A stretch of 64,000 nucleotides of DNA from Phyllobacterium chamaecytisi. GTDB lineage: Bacteria > Pseudomonadota > Alphaproteobacteria > Rhizobiales > Rhizobiaceae. The number at the start of each line of letters is the position of its first letter. The stretch's first letter is position 1. The notes under the pieces are model-generated. The model worked only from the letters and a program-made list of their open reading frames with translations, searched no databases and was not told the origin of the DNA. The translations under genes were made by a program, and so were the position numbers. Positions 17,953 through 27,582 of the stretch are shown piece after piece. The stretch lies in NCBI RefSeq assembly GCF_020164455.1, contig NZ_JAIQWW010000020.1, positions 61,039 through 125,038 of the forward strand. The letters are read 5' to 3'.

Positions 17953-19269
17953 TCACCCGTAAACCAGTTTGTCCTGGCGGGCGCGGAGTTCAACGATCTT
18001 GGAGCCTGGCGCGGGGGCGGCGTTGGCGCTGGTGATGAGTTCGCCCTTCCTGATGGCTTTCGTGACGCTGCCGCCCTGCAACAGGCCGCAGGGGATGGCA
18101 CCGGCGACGCGCGCTTCGCCCGCCGCCATGATCCACGCGCGGTAGCAATATTCGCCAATCGCATCGAGCCTGTCGCCGGGTTTCAAATCCTTCTTGGCCA
18201 CGGCGCAGACCTCGGCAACCGGTTTGGCCAGCGGCACCATGTCGGCCTTGCCGTAGAGGACGACGCGGGCGCAAGTCAGCGGCACCTCCAGCGAAGTCAG
18301 GTGATAGGGCCGGTGGAAGGTGAAATACGGACCCTTGCCCATCTTCAGGTCTTCCATGCGCTCCGATATGCGCGGATGCGACATGTCGGCAACGACGAAC
18401 ACGCCCGGGGCCACACCCTTGCCGATCGAATAGTCGACGACACCAACCCTTGAGAGCACGCCGCCGTCCTTTTCCGGCACGAGCACCTTCGACAGCTGGT
18501 CGAGCGTTGCCGCCGGGCCATGCATGCCCGGCTTGTCGGGCACGAGCCCGGTGGCATTGGCGATCGCCGCCATCTCCACCATGGTCTTCGAGCCATCGAC
18601 GAATTCGACCAGCATGCGCACATTCATGTGGCGGCGCCTGGCCTCTTCCTCGTAATCGTCGGGTATCGCATCGATGTTGAGCGGGTTGTTCTTGCCCTTG
18701 CCCGCGGCAACGATCGGATGGCCCATGGCCGAGACGAACTCGATCAGCTCCATGCACGAGGAAGGCTCATCGCCGGCGCCGAGCGAATAGGTGACGCCGA
18801 GCCGGTCGGCCTCGCTCTTGAGGTACGCGCCGATGGTCACGTCCGCCTCGACATTCATCATGACGAGATGCTTGCCGTGTTCCATTGCTTTCAAGCCGAT
18901 CTCGGCCCCGACCGCCGGCACCCCGGTCGCATCGATGACCACATCGATCAGGTCATTCTCAAGGATCAGATCGGCATCATTGGTGACGGCGATCTTGCCG
19001 GCTTCCATCGCTTCCGTGAGCGCCGCAGCATTCGAGACTTCGCGCGAATGGCCCTGTTCCTGGTAGGCGATGTCGACGGCCTTGACCGCGTTGGGCAAAT
19101 TGAGTTCGGAAATCGCCCCGATCTCGATGCCGGGCATATGCGCAACCCGCGTGACGATATCGGTGCCCATCTCGCCCGAACCGATCAGGCCGATGCGGAT
19201 CGGACGGCCCGTATCCGCCCGCGCCTGCATATCCCGCGCCAATCCCGTCAATGCAACATTCGTAGCCAT
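17953..19269 (-). CDS. NAD(P)-dependent oxidoreductase with SAF domain (homoserine-dehydrogenase-like)
   Basis: 438 aa from the ATG at 19269, 5 nt after GGAGG. The N-terminal Rossmann fold shows GLIGSGEMGTDI near residues 26-37; the middle resembles the catalytic domain of homoserine dehydrogenase-like enzymes (SLGAGDEPSSCMELIEF); the last 90 residues carry an SAF-type domain (LKPGDRLDAIGEY). It closes an operon of sugar importer and mutarotase genes, so it probably oxidises or isomerises a sugar acid or aldose derived from the imported sugar. No lactonase or dehydratase follows, so the pathway continues elsewhere. Confidence 0.82.
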   Translation of the reverse strand: MATNVALTGLARDMQARADTGRPIRIGLIGSGEMGTDIVTRVAHMPGIEIGAISELNLPNAVKAVDIAYQEQGHSREVSNAAALTEAMEAGKIAVTNDADLILENDLIDVVIDATGVPAVGAEIGLKAMEHGKHLVMMNVEADVTIGAYLKSEADRLGVTYSLGAGDEPSSCMELIEFVSAMGHPIVAAGKGKNNPLNIDAIPDDYEEEARRRHMNVRMLVEFVDGSKTMVEMAAIANATGLVPDKPGMHGPAATLDQLSKVLVPEKDGGVLSRVGVVDYSIGKGVAPGVFVVADMSHPRISERMEDLKMGKGPYFTFHRPYHLTSLEVPLTCARVVLYGKADMVPLAKPVAEVCAVAKKDLKPGDRLDAIGEYCYRAWIMAAGEARVAGAIPCGLLQGGSVTKAIRKGELITSANAAPAPGSKIVELRARQDKLVYG

Positions 19270-19323
19270 CAATGCCTCCACTTTCTGCTGACCGGCATAG
19301 GACGGGAATTTGCGATTGGCAAG

Positions 19324-20340
19324 TTAGACGTTATGGAAGCGGAATTCGGTGCGCTGGCGATAGATCTCGCCCGGGCGAAGGATCGTACCCGGAAACTGCG
19401 GCTGGTTCGGACTGTCGGGAAAATGCTGCGCTTCCAGGCAGAGGCCGGCATGTGAACCATAATGCATGCCCCCGATCCCGGTAACGGCAGGTATTTTTGC
19501 TCCGTCATAGAATTGCAGGCCGGGCTCGCTCGTGTGCACCTGCATGGCAAGGCCATTACCCGCCACGAGCGAGGCTGCAAAACGCATACCATCGCTCATT
19601 GGCTCGCTCAGGACGAAGTTATGATCGTAGAGGGTTGAGCCACTCGTGCCGATCCGGCGCGGCAGGCGAAAATCATAGGCCGTCTCATCAATTCCGGTGA
19701 TTTCGCCAGTGGGAATCAGGCTCCCGTCAACGGGCGTGTAGGCATCGGCAAGTATCCGCAAGCGATGATCGCGAATATCGCTGGACCCATCGAGATTGAA
19801 ATAGGAATGCTGGGCAAAATTGGCGACGGTTGGCGCGTCAGTGACCGCCTCGACTTCAACGCAAAGCGTGAGGTCATCGAGGCTGTAGGTGCAGTGCACA
19901 TCCATGTTGCCGGGGAAGCCCTGATCGCCATCGGGCAGATTGATTGAAAGGGTGACGGAAGACTGGCTCCAGCCGGCAATGGTCCACAGGCGTTGCGAAA
20001 CCCCGCCGCTGCCTCCATGCAGGGTCTGGATACCATGTTCATTAAGGTCGAGCTGAACAGTCTTTTCATCGAGCGGGAAACGCCCGTGGGCTATACGGTT
20101 GGCGTAGCGGCCGACAAGTGCGCCGAAATAGGGTGAAAGGGCCGGGTAGTCGTCAAAACCATCGAAACCCAGAACGACGCGCTGGAGGATCCCATCGCCC
20201 AAGGGAATTTGCAAATCCCTGATGACGGCGCCCCAGTTCAAAATTCTGGCGACGGCCCCGGCAGGCGAGCGAAGCGTTACCTGGAATACAGGTTCACCTT
20301 GAAACGTGCCGAATAGCTCTGGTTGCGCATTGTCACGCAT
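19324..20340 (-). CDS. Aldose 1-epimerase (mutarotase)
   Basis: 338 aa, interconverting alpha and beta anomers of an aldose. The galactose-mutarotase fold shows ARILNWGAVIRDLQ, GRYANRIAHGRF, NEHGIQTLHGG and the late segment HYGSHAGLCLEAQHFPDSPN with the catalytic glutamate region; a central histidine lies in FAQHSYFNLDG. The ATG at 20340 shares one base with the permease stop (TGATG). Its place in the YtfQRT-like operon suggests the imported sugar is a galactose- or arabinose-type aldose. Confidence 0.92.
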   Translation of the reverse strand: MRDNAQPELFGTFQGEPVFQVTLRSPAGAVARILNWGAVIRDLQIPLGDGILQRVVLGFDGFDDYPALSPYFGALVGRYANRIAHGRFPLDEKTVQLDLNEHGIQTLHGGSGGVSQRLWTIAGWSQSSVTLSINLPDGDQGFPGNMDVHCTYSLDDLTLCVEVEAVTDAPTVANFAQHSYFNLDGSSDIRDHRLRILADAYTPVDGSLIPTGEITGIDETAYDFRLPRRIGTSGSTLYDHNFVLSEPMSDGMRFAASLVAGNGLAMQVHTSEPGLQFYDGAKIPAVTGIGGMHYGSHAGLCLEAQHFPDSPNQPQFPGTILRPGEIYRQRTEFRFHNV

Positions 20341-21317
20341 CAATAATCCCTGACAGCGACGCTGCCGCGCGAGGAAAGTTTCGCCTGCAAGATCACGACG
20401 ACCAGCAGGAACAGGCCGCGTATGACCGATTGCCAGTAGGCGGAGAGCGAGATCCAGCCCTTGCCGTTTTCGAAGTTCAGTACATTGAAGAGGATGCCAA
20501 GCAGCAGCACGCCCGCAAGCGTGGCCCCGACAGAACCGACACCGCCGGTCAAAAGGGTTCCGCCGACGACCACCGCGGCGATCGCAAAGAGTTCCCAGCC
20601 GACACCCTCGATCGGCTGCCCCGCGCCGAACTGCGACGCGAGGATGACGCCTGCGAGCCCGGCAAGGCCGCCACTCGCTAGATAGACCAGAAACTTGATG
20701 CGGTCAGCGGGGAGGCCCATCAGCCGCGTGGCATCTTCGTTGCCACCGACGGCAAGCACACCACGGCCGGTGCTGGTGAAATTCAGAACAACCCAGCCGA
20801 CCACATAGGCCATGATCGCAATCCAGGCGGGAATTGGAAAGCCGATGAAATTGTCCTGGCCGATCGACGTGAACCCGCTTTCATAGGATACCGACACGGA
20901 CTGGTTATCGGCGAGGAGAAGCGCGGTACCGCTTGCCGCCAGCATCATTGCAAGGGTCGCAACGAACGGCATGATCTTCAACCGCGTGACGAGAATTGCA
21001 TTGATCAGGCCGACGCAAAGCCCGGCGCCGACCCCGGCTCCAAGGCCGATCCAGGCGCCTTGCGGACTGGCAAGTGCCGCGACGACGCTGCCAAGCGCAG
21101 CGGTCGAACCGACAGACAGATCAATACCGCCGGTCATGATGACGAAGCACATGCCGAGAGCCACAAGCGCGAACATCGAATTGTAACGCAGGACGCTGGT
21201 GATGTTGAAGAGGCCAAGGAAATAGTCGTAGCGCGCCCATCCGAAGAGGATGAGCAGAAGCAGTGCCAGAACGACACCGTAGCTGCCAAGCAAAGAGATC
21301 AAACGAGGTCTGGTCAT
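20340..21317 (-). CDS. Sugar ABC transporter permease (YjfF-like)
   Basis: 325-aa inner-membrane permease of the BPD_transp_2 (RbsC) class with about nine to ten membrane segments. GGIDLSVGSTAALGSVVAAL near residues 63-82 and LVYLASGGLAGLAGVILASQ are typical. It overlaps the upstream permease gene by 4 nt (ATGA). Two different permeases in one operon is the YtfT/YjfF arrangement. Confidence 0.9.
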   Translation of the reverse strand: MTRPRLISLLGSYGVVLALLLLILFGWARYDYFLGLFNITSVLRYNSMFALVALGMCFVIMTGGIDLSVGSTAALGSVVAALASPQGAWIGLGAGVGAGLCVGLINAILVTRLKIMPFVATLAMMLAASGTALLLADNQSVSVSYESGFTSIGQDNFIGFPIPAWIAIMAYVVGWVVLNFTSTGRGVLAVGGNEDATRLMGLPADRIKFLVYLASGGLAGLAGVILASQFGAGQPIEGVGWELFAIAAVVVGGTLLTGGVGSVGATLAGVLLLGILFNVLNFENGKGWISLSAYWQSVIRGLFLLVVVILQAKLSSRGSVAVRDY

Positions 21318-22309
21318 GCGCGCCTGCCCTGTTGCTGTATCCAGACGGCGAGCACGATGATGCCCGCCTTGACCACAAGGGCGGCAGCATCAGGCACGCC
21401 ATTGGCAAGGAGCGTGTAGCGCACGAGCTGGATCGTCATGGCACCGAGCAGCGTGCCGATTATGGTCGCCTTACCGCCGCTCAATAGCGTGCCGCCAACA
21501 GCAACCGCCGCGATGGCATCGAGCTCCATGCCCATACCGACCAGATTGGCGTCGCTGGAGGAATTGATGGCGATCACCACGAGACCGGCTATCCCGGCAC
21601 AAAGGCCGCTGATCGCATAAACGACGAGCTTCACCCGGGAGACCGCGATACCGGAAAGCTCGGCCGCGCGTTCGTTGCCACCAACGGCGATGATCTGACG
21701 GCCGAAAACCGTACGCTTCAGCATCCATGCGGCAGCGATCACCAGGAGCACCATAAGCACAACCTGCACGGGAATGCCGAAGAGGCGGCCGAGACCGATC
21801 CACTGGAATTGCGGAACGCGGAATGTCTGGAGATTGCCGTTGGTCAGTACCTGGGCAATGCCGCGCCCGGCAATGAACAAAACCAGCGTCGCCACGATCG
21901 GCTGGATGCGAAACCTGGCGATGAGCCAGCCATTGAACAGGCCAAACAAACCCGCAACACCAACCGCGATGATCATGGCCGCCGCCACGGCAAGAGCAAC
22001 ATTGTCGATGGGAACAATCTTGCCGAGGAAGATCATCGGCGCAAGCGCGCCGGAAATCGCCATGAGCGATCCGACGGAAAGATCGATGCCGCCGGTCGCG
22101 ATGACCAGCGTCATGCCGACGGCAACGATGACAATCGTGCAAACCTGCGTGAGATTGACGTTAAGCGTCTGCATCGTGGCGAAGTTGCGGGTAAAAGCAA
22201 AATTGAACAGGATGAGCAGAGCCAGCGCAATCAAGGTGCCGTAGCGCGCCATGAAATCAAATGGGTCGAACGGCCGCGATATAAGTTGTTGCCGCGCCGT
22301 GTCTGTCAT
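21314..22309 (-). CDS. Sugar ABC transporter permease (YtfT-like)
   Basis: 331 aa, same permease class; ATGGIDLSVGSLMAISGALA near residues 71-90 and LVVYAISGLCAGIAGLVVIA mark it. The N-terminus (about 25 residues) is polar, then hydrophobic segments follow. Its ATG overlaps the ATPase stop by 4 nt, and its stop overlaps the next permease start by 4 nt. Confidence 0.9.
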   Translation of the reverse strand: MTDTARQQLISRPFDPFDFMARYGTLIALALLILFNFAFTRNFATMQTLNVNLTQVCTIVIVAVGMTLVIATGGIDLSVGSLMAISGALAPMIFLGKIVPIDNVALAVAAAMIIAVGVAGLFGLFNGWLIARFRIQPIVATLVLFIAGRGIAQVLTNGNLQTFRVPQFQWIGLGRLFGIPVQVVLMVLLVIAAAWMLKRTVFGRQIIAVGGNERAAELSGIAVSRVKLVVYAISGLCAGIAGLVVIAINSSSDANLVGMGMELDAIAAVAVGGTLLSGGKATIIGTLLGAMTIQLVRYTLLANGVPDAAALVVKAGIIVLAVWIQQQGRRA

Positions 22310-23844
22310 GGCGCGGCCTCCGCGACAGTCGGCGCGCTGCCGTGAGCCATCGCCGACATGACGGCGTCTTCGGTTGCCTCATCGCGATCGAATTCAGCAA
22401 CGCTGATGCCTTCGCGCAGGACGAACACACGATCGGCGCCCTCAATCACCTCTTCGAGTTCCGAGGAGATCATCAGAACCGCAAGCCCTTGGTCGGCCAG
22501 CGTCTTGATGAGGGCCTGGATCTCGGCCTTGGCTCCGACATCGATGCCGCGCGTCGGCTCGTCGAGAATGAGCAGACGCGGGTTCATGGCCAGCCAGCGG
22601 CCGAGAAGGACCTTCTGCTGATTGCCACCGGAAAGTTCGCGCACCTTCTGGTCGGAACCGGAGCATTTGATACCGAGTTGCCTGATGAAACGCTCGACGA
22701 TGTCACGCTGCGCCTTCTCATCGATGACACCGGATTTGCTGAGCTTCGGCATCAGTGCCAGCATCATGTTTTCTGCAACACTCATGTCGGGGACGATGCC
22801 CTCGCTCTTGCGGTCTTCGGTACAGAAGCCCATGCCAGCAGCAATGGCATCGGAAGGCTTATGCGGATCGAACGTCTGCCCGTTGAATATCATGCTGCCG
22901 GCGTGCGGACGATCAATGCCGAAGACCAGCCGGGCCGTTTCCGTCCGCCCTGCGCCGAGAAGTCCGGCAAACCCGGCGATCTCTCCGCTGCGCACGTTAA
23001 ACGAGACGTCCTGCACGATCTGGTTGATGGCAAGGTTCTCGGCTGACAAAAGCACCTTGCCGATTTTCTTTTCGTCGCGATCGCTGAACGCCGTGGCGTG
23101 GCCCTCGGCGCGTTCGATGGCACGCCCGAGCATTGCGGAAACAAGGCCGATCTTGTCGATCTCGTTCATGGCCGCAGTCTTTACGGTCCGGCCATCACGC
23201 ATGATGGTGACGCGGTCGCAAACCTCATAGAGCTCATCCAGCTTGTGGCTGACGAAAACAACTGAAACGCCCTCCTGCTTCAACTGCCGGATAACATTGA
23301 ACAGCACAGCGACTTCACGCTCGTCGAGCGAGGAGGTCGGCTCATCCATGATAACGAGCTTTGCCGAAAAACCGATGGCACGCGCAATCGCAACCATCTG
23401 CTGCGTGGCGGTGTTGAATTCCATTAATGGGCGGCGCACATCGGCGCGCACATTGAATCGCTGCAGCAGCGCTTCAGCCTCCTGGTGCATGCGCTTCCAA
23501 TCAAGCAGGCCGCAGCGGCGAGCCTCGCGGCCAAGGCATATATTCTCGGTGATGGAGCGATAGGGGACGAGGTTGATTTCCTGGTAGATGGTGCTGATGC
23601 CGCTTGCCTGCGCCTGTTGCGGCGAGGAGACCTCGAATGGCTTGCCATCGAACACGACTTCACCAGCGTCGCGCTTATAATAGCCGGTCAGCACCTTGAT
23701 CAGCGTCGATTTGCCGGCACCGTTCTGGCCGATCAGCGCATGAACTTCGCCGCGTCCAACAGCAAAAGAGGCGCCGGACAGGGCAGGGATCCCGGCAAAG
23801 CGCTTGTCGATTGCCGTCATCGATAAAAGGTTATCGGTGTTCAT
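22306..23844 (-). CDS. Sugar ABC transporter ATP-binding protein, two nucleotide-binding domains (YtfR-like)
   Basis: 512 aa from the ATG at 23844; the open frame extends further upstream only into a terminator-like spacer and is rejected. Two ABC domains: the first has GQNGAGKSTLIKVLTG, the signature FNTATQQMVAIAR (degenerate) and VIMDEPTSSLD; the second has GLLGAGRTETAR (degenerate Walker A), LSGGNQQKVLLGRWLA and LILDEPTRGIDVG. This pattern is normal for RbsA/MglA-type proteins, where one site is weak. Confidence 0.93.
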   Translation of the reverse strand: MNTDNLLSMTAIDKRFAGIPALSGASFAVGRGEVHALIGQNGAGKSTLIKVLTGYYKRDAGEVVFDGKPFEVSSPQQAQASGISTIYQEINLVPYRSITENICLGREARRCGLLDWKRMHQEAEALLQRFNVRADVRRPLMEFNTATQQMVAIARAIGFSAKLVIMDEPTSSLDEREVAVLFNVIRQLKQEGVSVVFVSHKLDELYEVCDRVTIMRDGRTVKTAAMNEIDKIGLVSAMLGRAIERAEGHATAFSDRDEKKIGKVLLSAENLAINQIVQDVSFNVRSGEIAGFAGLLGAGRTETARLVFGIDRPHAGSMIFNGQTFDPHKPSDAIAAGMGFCTEDRKSEGIVPDMSVAENMMLALMPKLSKSGVIDEKAQRDIVERFIRQLGIKCSGSDQKVRELSGGNQQKVLLGRWLAMNPRLLILDEPTRGIDVGAKAEIQALIKTLADQGLAVLMISSELEEVIEGADRVFVLREGISVAEFDRDEATEDAVMSAMAHGSAPTVAEAAP

Positions 23845-23899
23845 TGCAAAGCCAATTCTGAACGCATCGGAAGGCTCCGGCATAGCAATAGAAATGCCG

Positions 23900-23931
23900 A
23901 AAAAAAGCCAGCGCCCTATAAGAGCGCTGGC
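23900..23931 (-). terminator. Stem-loop with T7 between binding protein and ATPase genes
   Basis: GCCAGCGC (23907-23914) pairs with GCGCTGGC (23924-23931) around a 9-nt loop; on the minus strand the stem is followed by seven T (23906-23900). It lies directly after the binding-protein stop, so it should end many transcripts there and lower expression of the ATPase and permeases. Confidence 0.75.
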
Positions 23932-23942
23932 AAGCCGCAAAA

Positions 23943-24923
23943 TCAATAGGCGGTGCTCAGCAGGTCCTTGGCATTGCTGGCATCGTAGAACTGATCGGGG
24001 TTGATGAGTTTGGCTGGAATTTTGTCGCCGTTGGCGTAGGCAACGGCCGTGTCGAACGCCTTCGGTCCAAAGCGCGGATTGCATTCGACGACCGCTGCGA
24101 TCTTGCCATCGACAACCGCCTGAACGGCTTCCTTGCCACCGTCGATCGACAGGACGAGAATATCCTTGCCCGGCACCTTTCCGGCTGCCTCGATCGCGGA
24201 GATAGCACCAATGGCCATCTCGTCATTATGGGCATAGACAACGTTGGCGTCCGGATGCGCCTGCAGCAGCGTTTCGGCAACCTGGCGTCCCTTGTCGCGG
24301 GCGAAATCGCCGGTCTGCGAGGCGACAATCTTGAAGTCCGAGTTCTTGGCGATCACGTCGTCGAAGCCCTTCTTGCGATCATTGGCCGGAGAAGAACCGG
24401 TCGTTCCTTCAAGCTCGATGATCGTGGTCTTGCCATTGGCGTTCTTGACGAGCCAATCGGCTACACGCTGGCCTTCCTCGATGAAATTGGAACCAATGAA
24501 CGTTACATAATCCTCGCCGGGCTTGGCCAGCGAGGCGTCGACGTTGCGATCAAGCAGGATAACCGGAATGCCGGCATTCTTGGCGGCCTTGATTGCAGGA
24601 ATCAGCGGCTTTTCCTCTCGTGGTGCGAGGAAAATCAGGTCAACGCCCTGGGCGATCATCGAGTTGACGTCGGCGACCTGCTTGGCGGCGGAGCTGGCGG
24701 CATCCGTATAAACCAGTTGCCATCCGCGTTTCTTGGCTTCTTCCTGCATGCTGGCAGTCTGGGCCAGGCGCCACGGATTGTTGCTTTCGGTCTGGGCAAA
24801 GCCGACCTTGTAGGTGTCTTTCTTCTTGAGCGGCGGCGCATCAGCCAATGCGCTGCCAGCCACCATGGAGGCAGCCAGTCCAATGGCTGAAGTAAACAGC
24901 AGAGTGCGACGGGTGATATTCAT
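23943..24923 (-). CDS. Sugar ABC transporter substrate-binding protein (YtfQ-like)
   Basis: 326 aa of the Peripla_BP_4 class. The signal peptide begins NITRRTLLFTSA, with a twin-arginine-like RR, and ends near residue 27 (GSALA before DAPP), so Tat export is possible. VGFAQTESNNPWRLAQT, FLAPREEKPLIPAIKAAKNA, LLDRNVD and VYAHNDEMAIGAISAIEAAG follow the E. coli YtfQ pattern closely, a galactofuranose/galactose binder. First gene of the six-gene operon. The ligand is inferred from similarity only. Confidence 0.9.
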   Translation of the reverse strand: MNITRRTLLFTSAIGLAASMVAGSALADAPPLKKKDTYKVGFAQTESNNPWRLAQTASMQEEAKKRGWQLVYTDAASSAAKQVADVNSMIAQGVDLIFLAPREEKPLIPAIKAAKNAGIPVILLDRNVDASLAKPGEDYVTFIGSNFIEEGQRVADWLVKNANGKTTIIELEGTTGSSPANDRKKGFDDVIAKNSDFKIVASQTGDFARDKGRQVAETLLQAHPDANVVYAHNDEMAIGAISAIEAAGKVPGKDILVLSIDGGKEAVQAVVDGKIAAVVECNPRFGPKAFDTAVAYANGDKIPAKLINPDQFYDASNAKDLLSTAY

Positions 24924-24950
24924 TGAAAATTTCCTCCCAGAAATTAGTTC

Positions 24951-24981
24951 GTGGCGATCCCACTACGGCGATCATCGCCAC
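24951..24981. promoter_or_regulatory. Inverted repeat in the ytfQ-like/lacI-like divergent region
   Basis: GTGGCGAT (24951-24958) and ATCGCCAC (24974-24981) form a perfect 8-bp inverted repeat with a 15-bp spacer, 28 bp upstream of the binding-protein start. It could be a LacI-family operator or, as RNA, a leader hairpin. AT-rich DNA at 24985-25025 probably holds the promoters. Confidence 0.45.
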
Positions 24982-25097
24982 TTATAAAAATTAGTCAATA
25001 ATTATTTATGTTGATTAGTGAGGCAAACTGTTCGTAATATTCCCCATAACTTCATCGATTCCGGCCAGTCTTCGGGCCGCTGGAAACATCGTTTCGG

Positions 25098-26228
25098 GTG
25101 GGTGATACGGTGGATAATTCGACCACTGGGAAGGTTAAGACCACACGCTTGGCTGTGCGGCGCAAGCGTGTCAGCAAGCGTGTGACAATGACCGACATCG
25201 CCCGGGTTGCAGGGTGTTCGCAGGCCACCGTCTCGTTCGTGCTCAACAAGACGCCGGGCATAAAGCTTGCCGCTGAAACGCGCGAGCGGGTGATAGAGGC
25301 GGCGCGTTCGCTCGGCTATGCCGCACCGAGTTTCGCCCATCTCGACACCGCGAATATCCTGACGCCGGCGATCGACGGCAAGATCGGCTTTGTCGTCGAT
25401 CAGCTTGCGACCAGTCCGGAAGCGGTCGTCGCTATCGAAGGCGCACGCCAGGCCTCGTGGAATGCCGGCAACATCATACTGGTCGCCCAGACGCTCAACG
25501 ACCCCGAGATGGAGCCCCGCACGATCCGCGCCCTGCGCGAGCACGGCATTTCGGCACTGATCTATATGGCGATCTTTACGCGCGAGGTGGTCTTGCCGGC
25601 GGCGGTTTACGAACTCGACATCCCGGTCGTTCTCATCAACTGCTACACGACGGACCATGCCTTTCCTGCTGTCGTGCCAAGCGAGATCGCCGGCGGCCAG
25701 CATTCGACCCGTCATCTGATCCAGCATGGCCATCGGCGCATCGGCACGATTACCGGCGAACCATGGATGGAAGCCGCGAAGGACCGGCTCAAGGGCTATC
25801 GTCGCGCCTTGGCGACGGCCGATATCCCTTTCGATCCGGAGCTGGTAATCGAGGGCGACTGGTCGGCAAGTGCGGGCTATGCGGCGACGAAGGAATTGCT
25901 GGCGCTGGACGACCCACCCACTGCCATTTTCTGCCAGAACGACCGCACCGCGATTGGCTGCTATGAGGCGCTGAAGGAGACCGGGATGCGCATTCCCGAA
26001 GATATCTCCGTCATCGGGTATGACGACGAAGAAATCTCGCGCCATCTCCATCCGCAATTGACAACTTCCGTCTTGCCGCACCGGGCCATGGGACGCTGGG
26101 CAATCGAGCAACTGGACAGCTTCGCGCAGTCATCGGGCACGCGCTATCCGATCACCAAGCTCGAATGCCCGCTAGTCGAGCGGCTGTCCGTGGCGGAGTG
26201 CGCCGCAAAGCTGGCGTTCTTCGCCTAG
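25098..26228 (+). CDS. LacI-family transcriptional regulator
   Basis: 376 aa: LacI helix-turn-helix near residues 31-52 ([20 protein letters not shown]) with hinge, then a periplasmic-binding-protein-like effector domain ([37 protein letters not shown]). The start is GTG at 25098; a second GTG at 25110 is also possible. The N-terminus is an unusually long basic extension ([17 protein letters not shown]). Divergent from the sugar importer operon, which it probably represses. Its stop overlaps the dctD stop by 4 nt (convergent). Confidence 0.92.
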   Translation: MGDTVDNSTTGKVKTTRLAVRRKRVSKRVTMTDIARVAGCSQATVSFVLNKTPGIKLAAETRERVIEAARSLGYAAPSFAHLDTANILTPAIDGKIGFVVDQLATSPEAVVAIEGARQASWNAGNIILVAQTLNDPEMEPRTIRALREHGISALIYMAIFTREVVLPAAVYELDIPVVLINCYTTDHAFPAVVPSEIAGGQHSTRHLIQHGHRRIGTITGEPWMEAAKDRLKGYRRALATADIPFDPELVIEGDWSASAGYAATKELLALDDPPTAIFCQNDRTAIGCYEALKETGMRIPEDISVIGYDDEEISRHLHPQLTTSVLPHRAMGRWAIEQLDSFAQSSGTRYPITKLECPLVERLSVAECAAKLAFFA

Positions 26229-27580
26229 TCCCCTGGCTTTTGTTTCGCATAGTCGGCACGATCGATACCGTGACGTTGCAACTTGTCGTAGAAGGTCTTG
26301 CGCGGGATCCCAAGGGTTTCAAGGGTCGCACGCACATCGCCATGGTTTGCGTTCAGCGCATCACGGATCAGTTTCGCCTCGTGCTGCTCCATCGCTTCGG
26401 GCAGGTTCACGATGTTAGTCGTCTGACTGAGTCTCTCACTCTCCAGCCCGCCCAGCCCGAGCGCAACCCGTTCGGCAAAATGCGAAAGCTCGCGCACATT
26501 GCCTGGCCAGTCATTTTCCATCAGGCGCGATCGTAACGCTCCGGTCATCTCCGGCGGCTCGCTTTTGAAGCGTGCTGAGGCGCGCTGCAGGAAATGCGTG
26601 AACAGGAGCGGAATATCCTCCCGACGCTCGCGCAGAGGCGGGATTGAAATCGTAACGACGTTCAAGCGATAAAAAAGATCTTCGCGGAAATTCGCACGTT
26701 GATCCGGACTGCCGAGATCTACCTTTGCCGCTGCAACGACACGCAGATCGACCGGGCGATGTTCATTGGTGCCGAGCGGCGCGATCTCGCGGGTTTCAAG
26801 CACGCGCAGCAATTTGACCTGCGTCGACAGCGGCATGCTTTCGATTTCATCGAGAAACAGTGTACCGCCACTGGCATGTTCAATGCGGCCGATACGCTTT
26901 TTCTGCGCTCCGGTAAATGCACCAGCCTCATGACCGAACAGCTCGCTTTCGATCACGGTCTCCGGCAGCGCACCGCAATTGAGCGCGACGAAATTGCCTT
27001 GCTTGCGACGACTCCATTCATGCAACAGGCTTGCCGCTACTTCCTTGCCGGTACCGGTTTCACCGGCAATCAAAACGTCGACATCTGCGTTGGCCACGTG
27101 GCGCAATGTCTTGCGCAGGTTCTGCATGACAGGGGTCTGGCCAATGAGCGGCAGATTGTCATCGGAAGTCTCGAGCGCGAGGCGCAGCTGGCGGTTTTCC
27201 ATGACCAGCCGTCGCTTTTCAACCGCTCGCAGGATGCTCTGGACGAGGCGATCAGCCGGATAAGGCTTGGCAATGAAATCATAGGCGCCTTCCTGTATCG
27301 CCTCGACCGCCATATCGATGTCGCCGTGGCCGGTGATGAGGATGACGGGCAGATCGGTGTCCATGGCGTGTAGGCGGCGAAACAATTCCAGACCGTCGAT
27401 ATTCGGCATGCGCACGTCAGTGACGACAACGCCGGCAAAATCCGGTGTCAAAAAGCGCAAGGCGCTCAATGCATCCGCAAAAGGCATCACCGTAAAACCT
27501 GCAAGCTCCAGGGTCTGGCGATTGGCATTACGCAGATCATCATCATCGTCAACGAAAGCGACACTGGGCTGAAAATCCAT
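26225..27580 (-). CDS. dctD: C4-dicarboxylate transport response regulator, sigma-54 activator
   Basis: 451 aa in three domains. Receiver 1-125 has acidic DDDD near 11-14 and phosphorylatable Asp55 ([10 protein letters not shown]). The AAA+ sigma-54 interaction domain runs about 145-380 with Walker A GETGTGKE, the GAFTGA loop (in [13 protein letters not shown]) that contacts sigma-54, and LFLDEIE. A Fis-type helix-turn-helix ends the protein ([20 protein letters not shown]). Partner of DctB two bases upstream; its binding sites are visible at 29448-29496. Confidence 0.96.
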   Translation of the reverse strand: MDFQPSVAFVDDDDDLRNANRQTLELAGFTVMPFADALSALRFLTPDFAGVVVTDVRMPNIDGLELFRRLHAMDTDLPVILITGHGDIDMAVEAIQEGAYDFIAKPYPADRLVQSILRAVEKRRLVMENRQLRLALETSDDNLPLIGQTPVMQNLRKTLRHVANADVDVLIAGETGTGKEVAASLLHEWSRRKQGNFVALNCGALPETVIESELFGHEAGAFTGAQKKRIGRIEHASGGTLFLDEIESMPLSTQVKLLRVLETREIAPLGTNEHRPVDLRVVAAAKVDLGSPDQRANFREDLFYRLNVVTISIPPLRERREDIPLLFTHFLQRASARFKSEPPEMTGALRSRLMENDWPGNVRELSHFAERVALGLGGLESERLSQTTNIVNLPEAMEQHEAKLIRDALNANHGDVRATLETLGIPRKTFYDKLQRHGIDRADYAKQKPGD

Positions 27581-27582
27581 AA

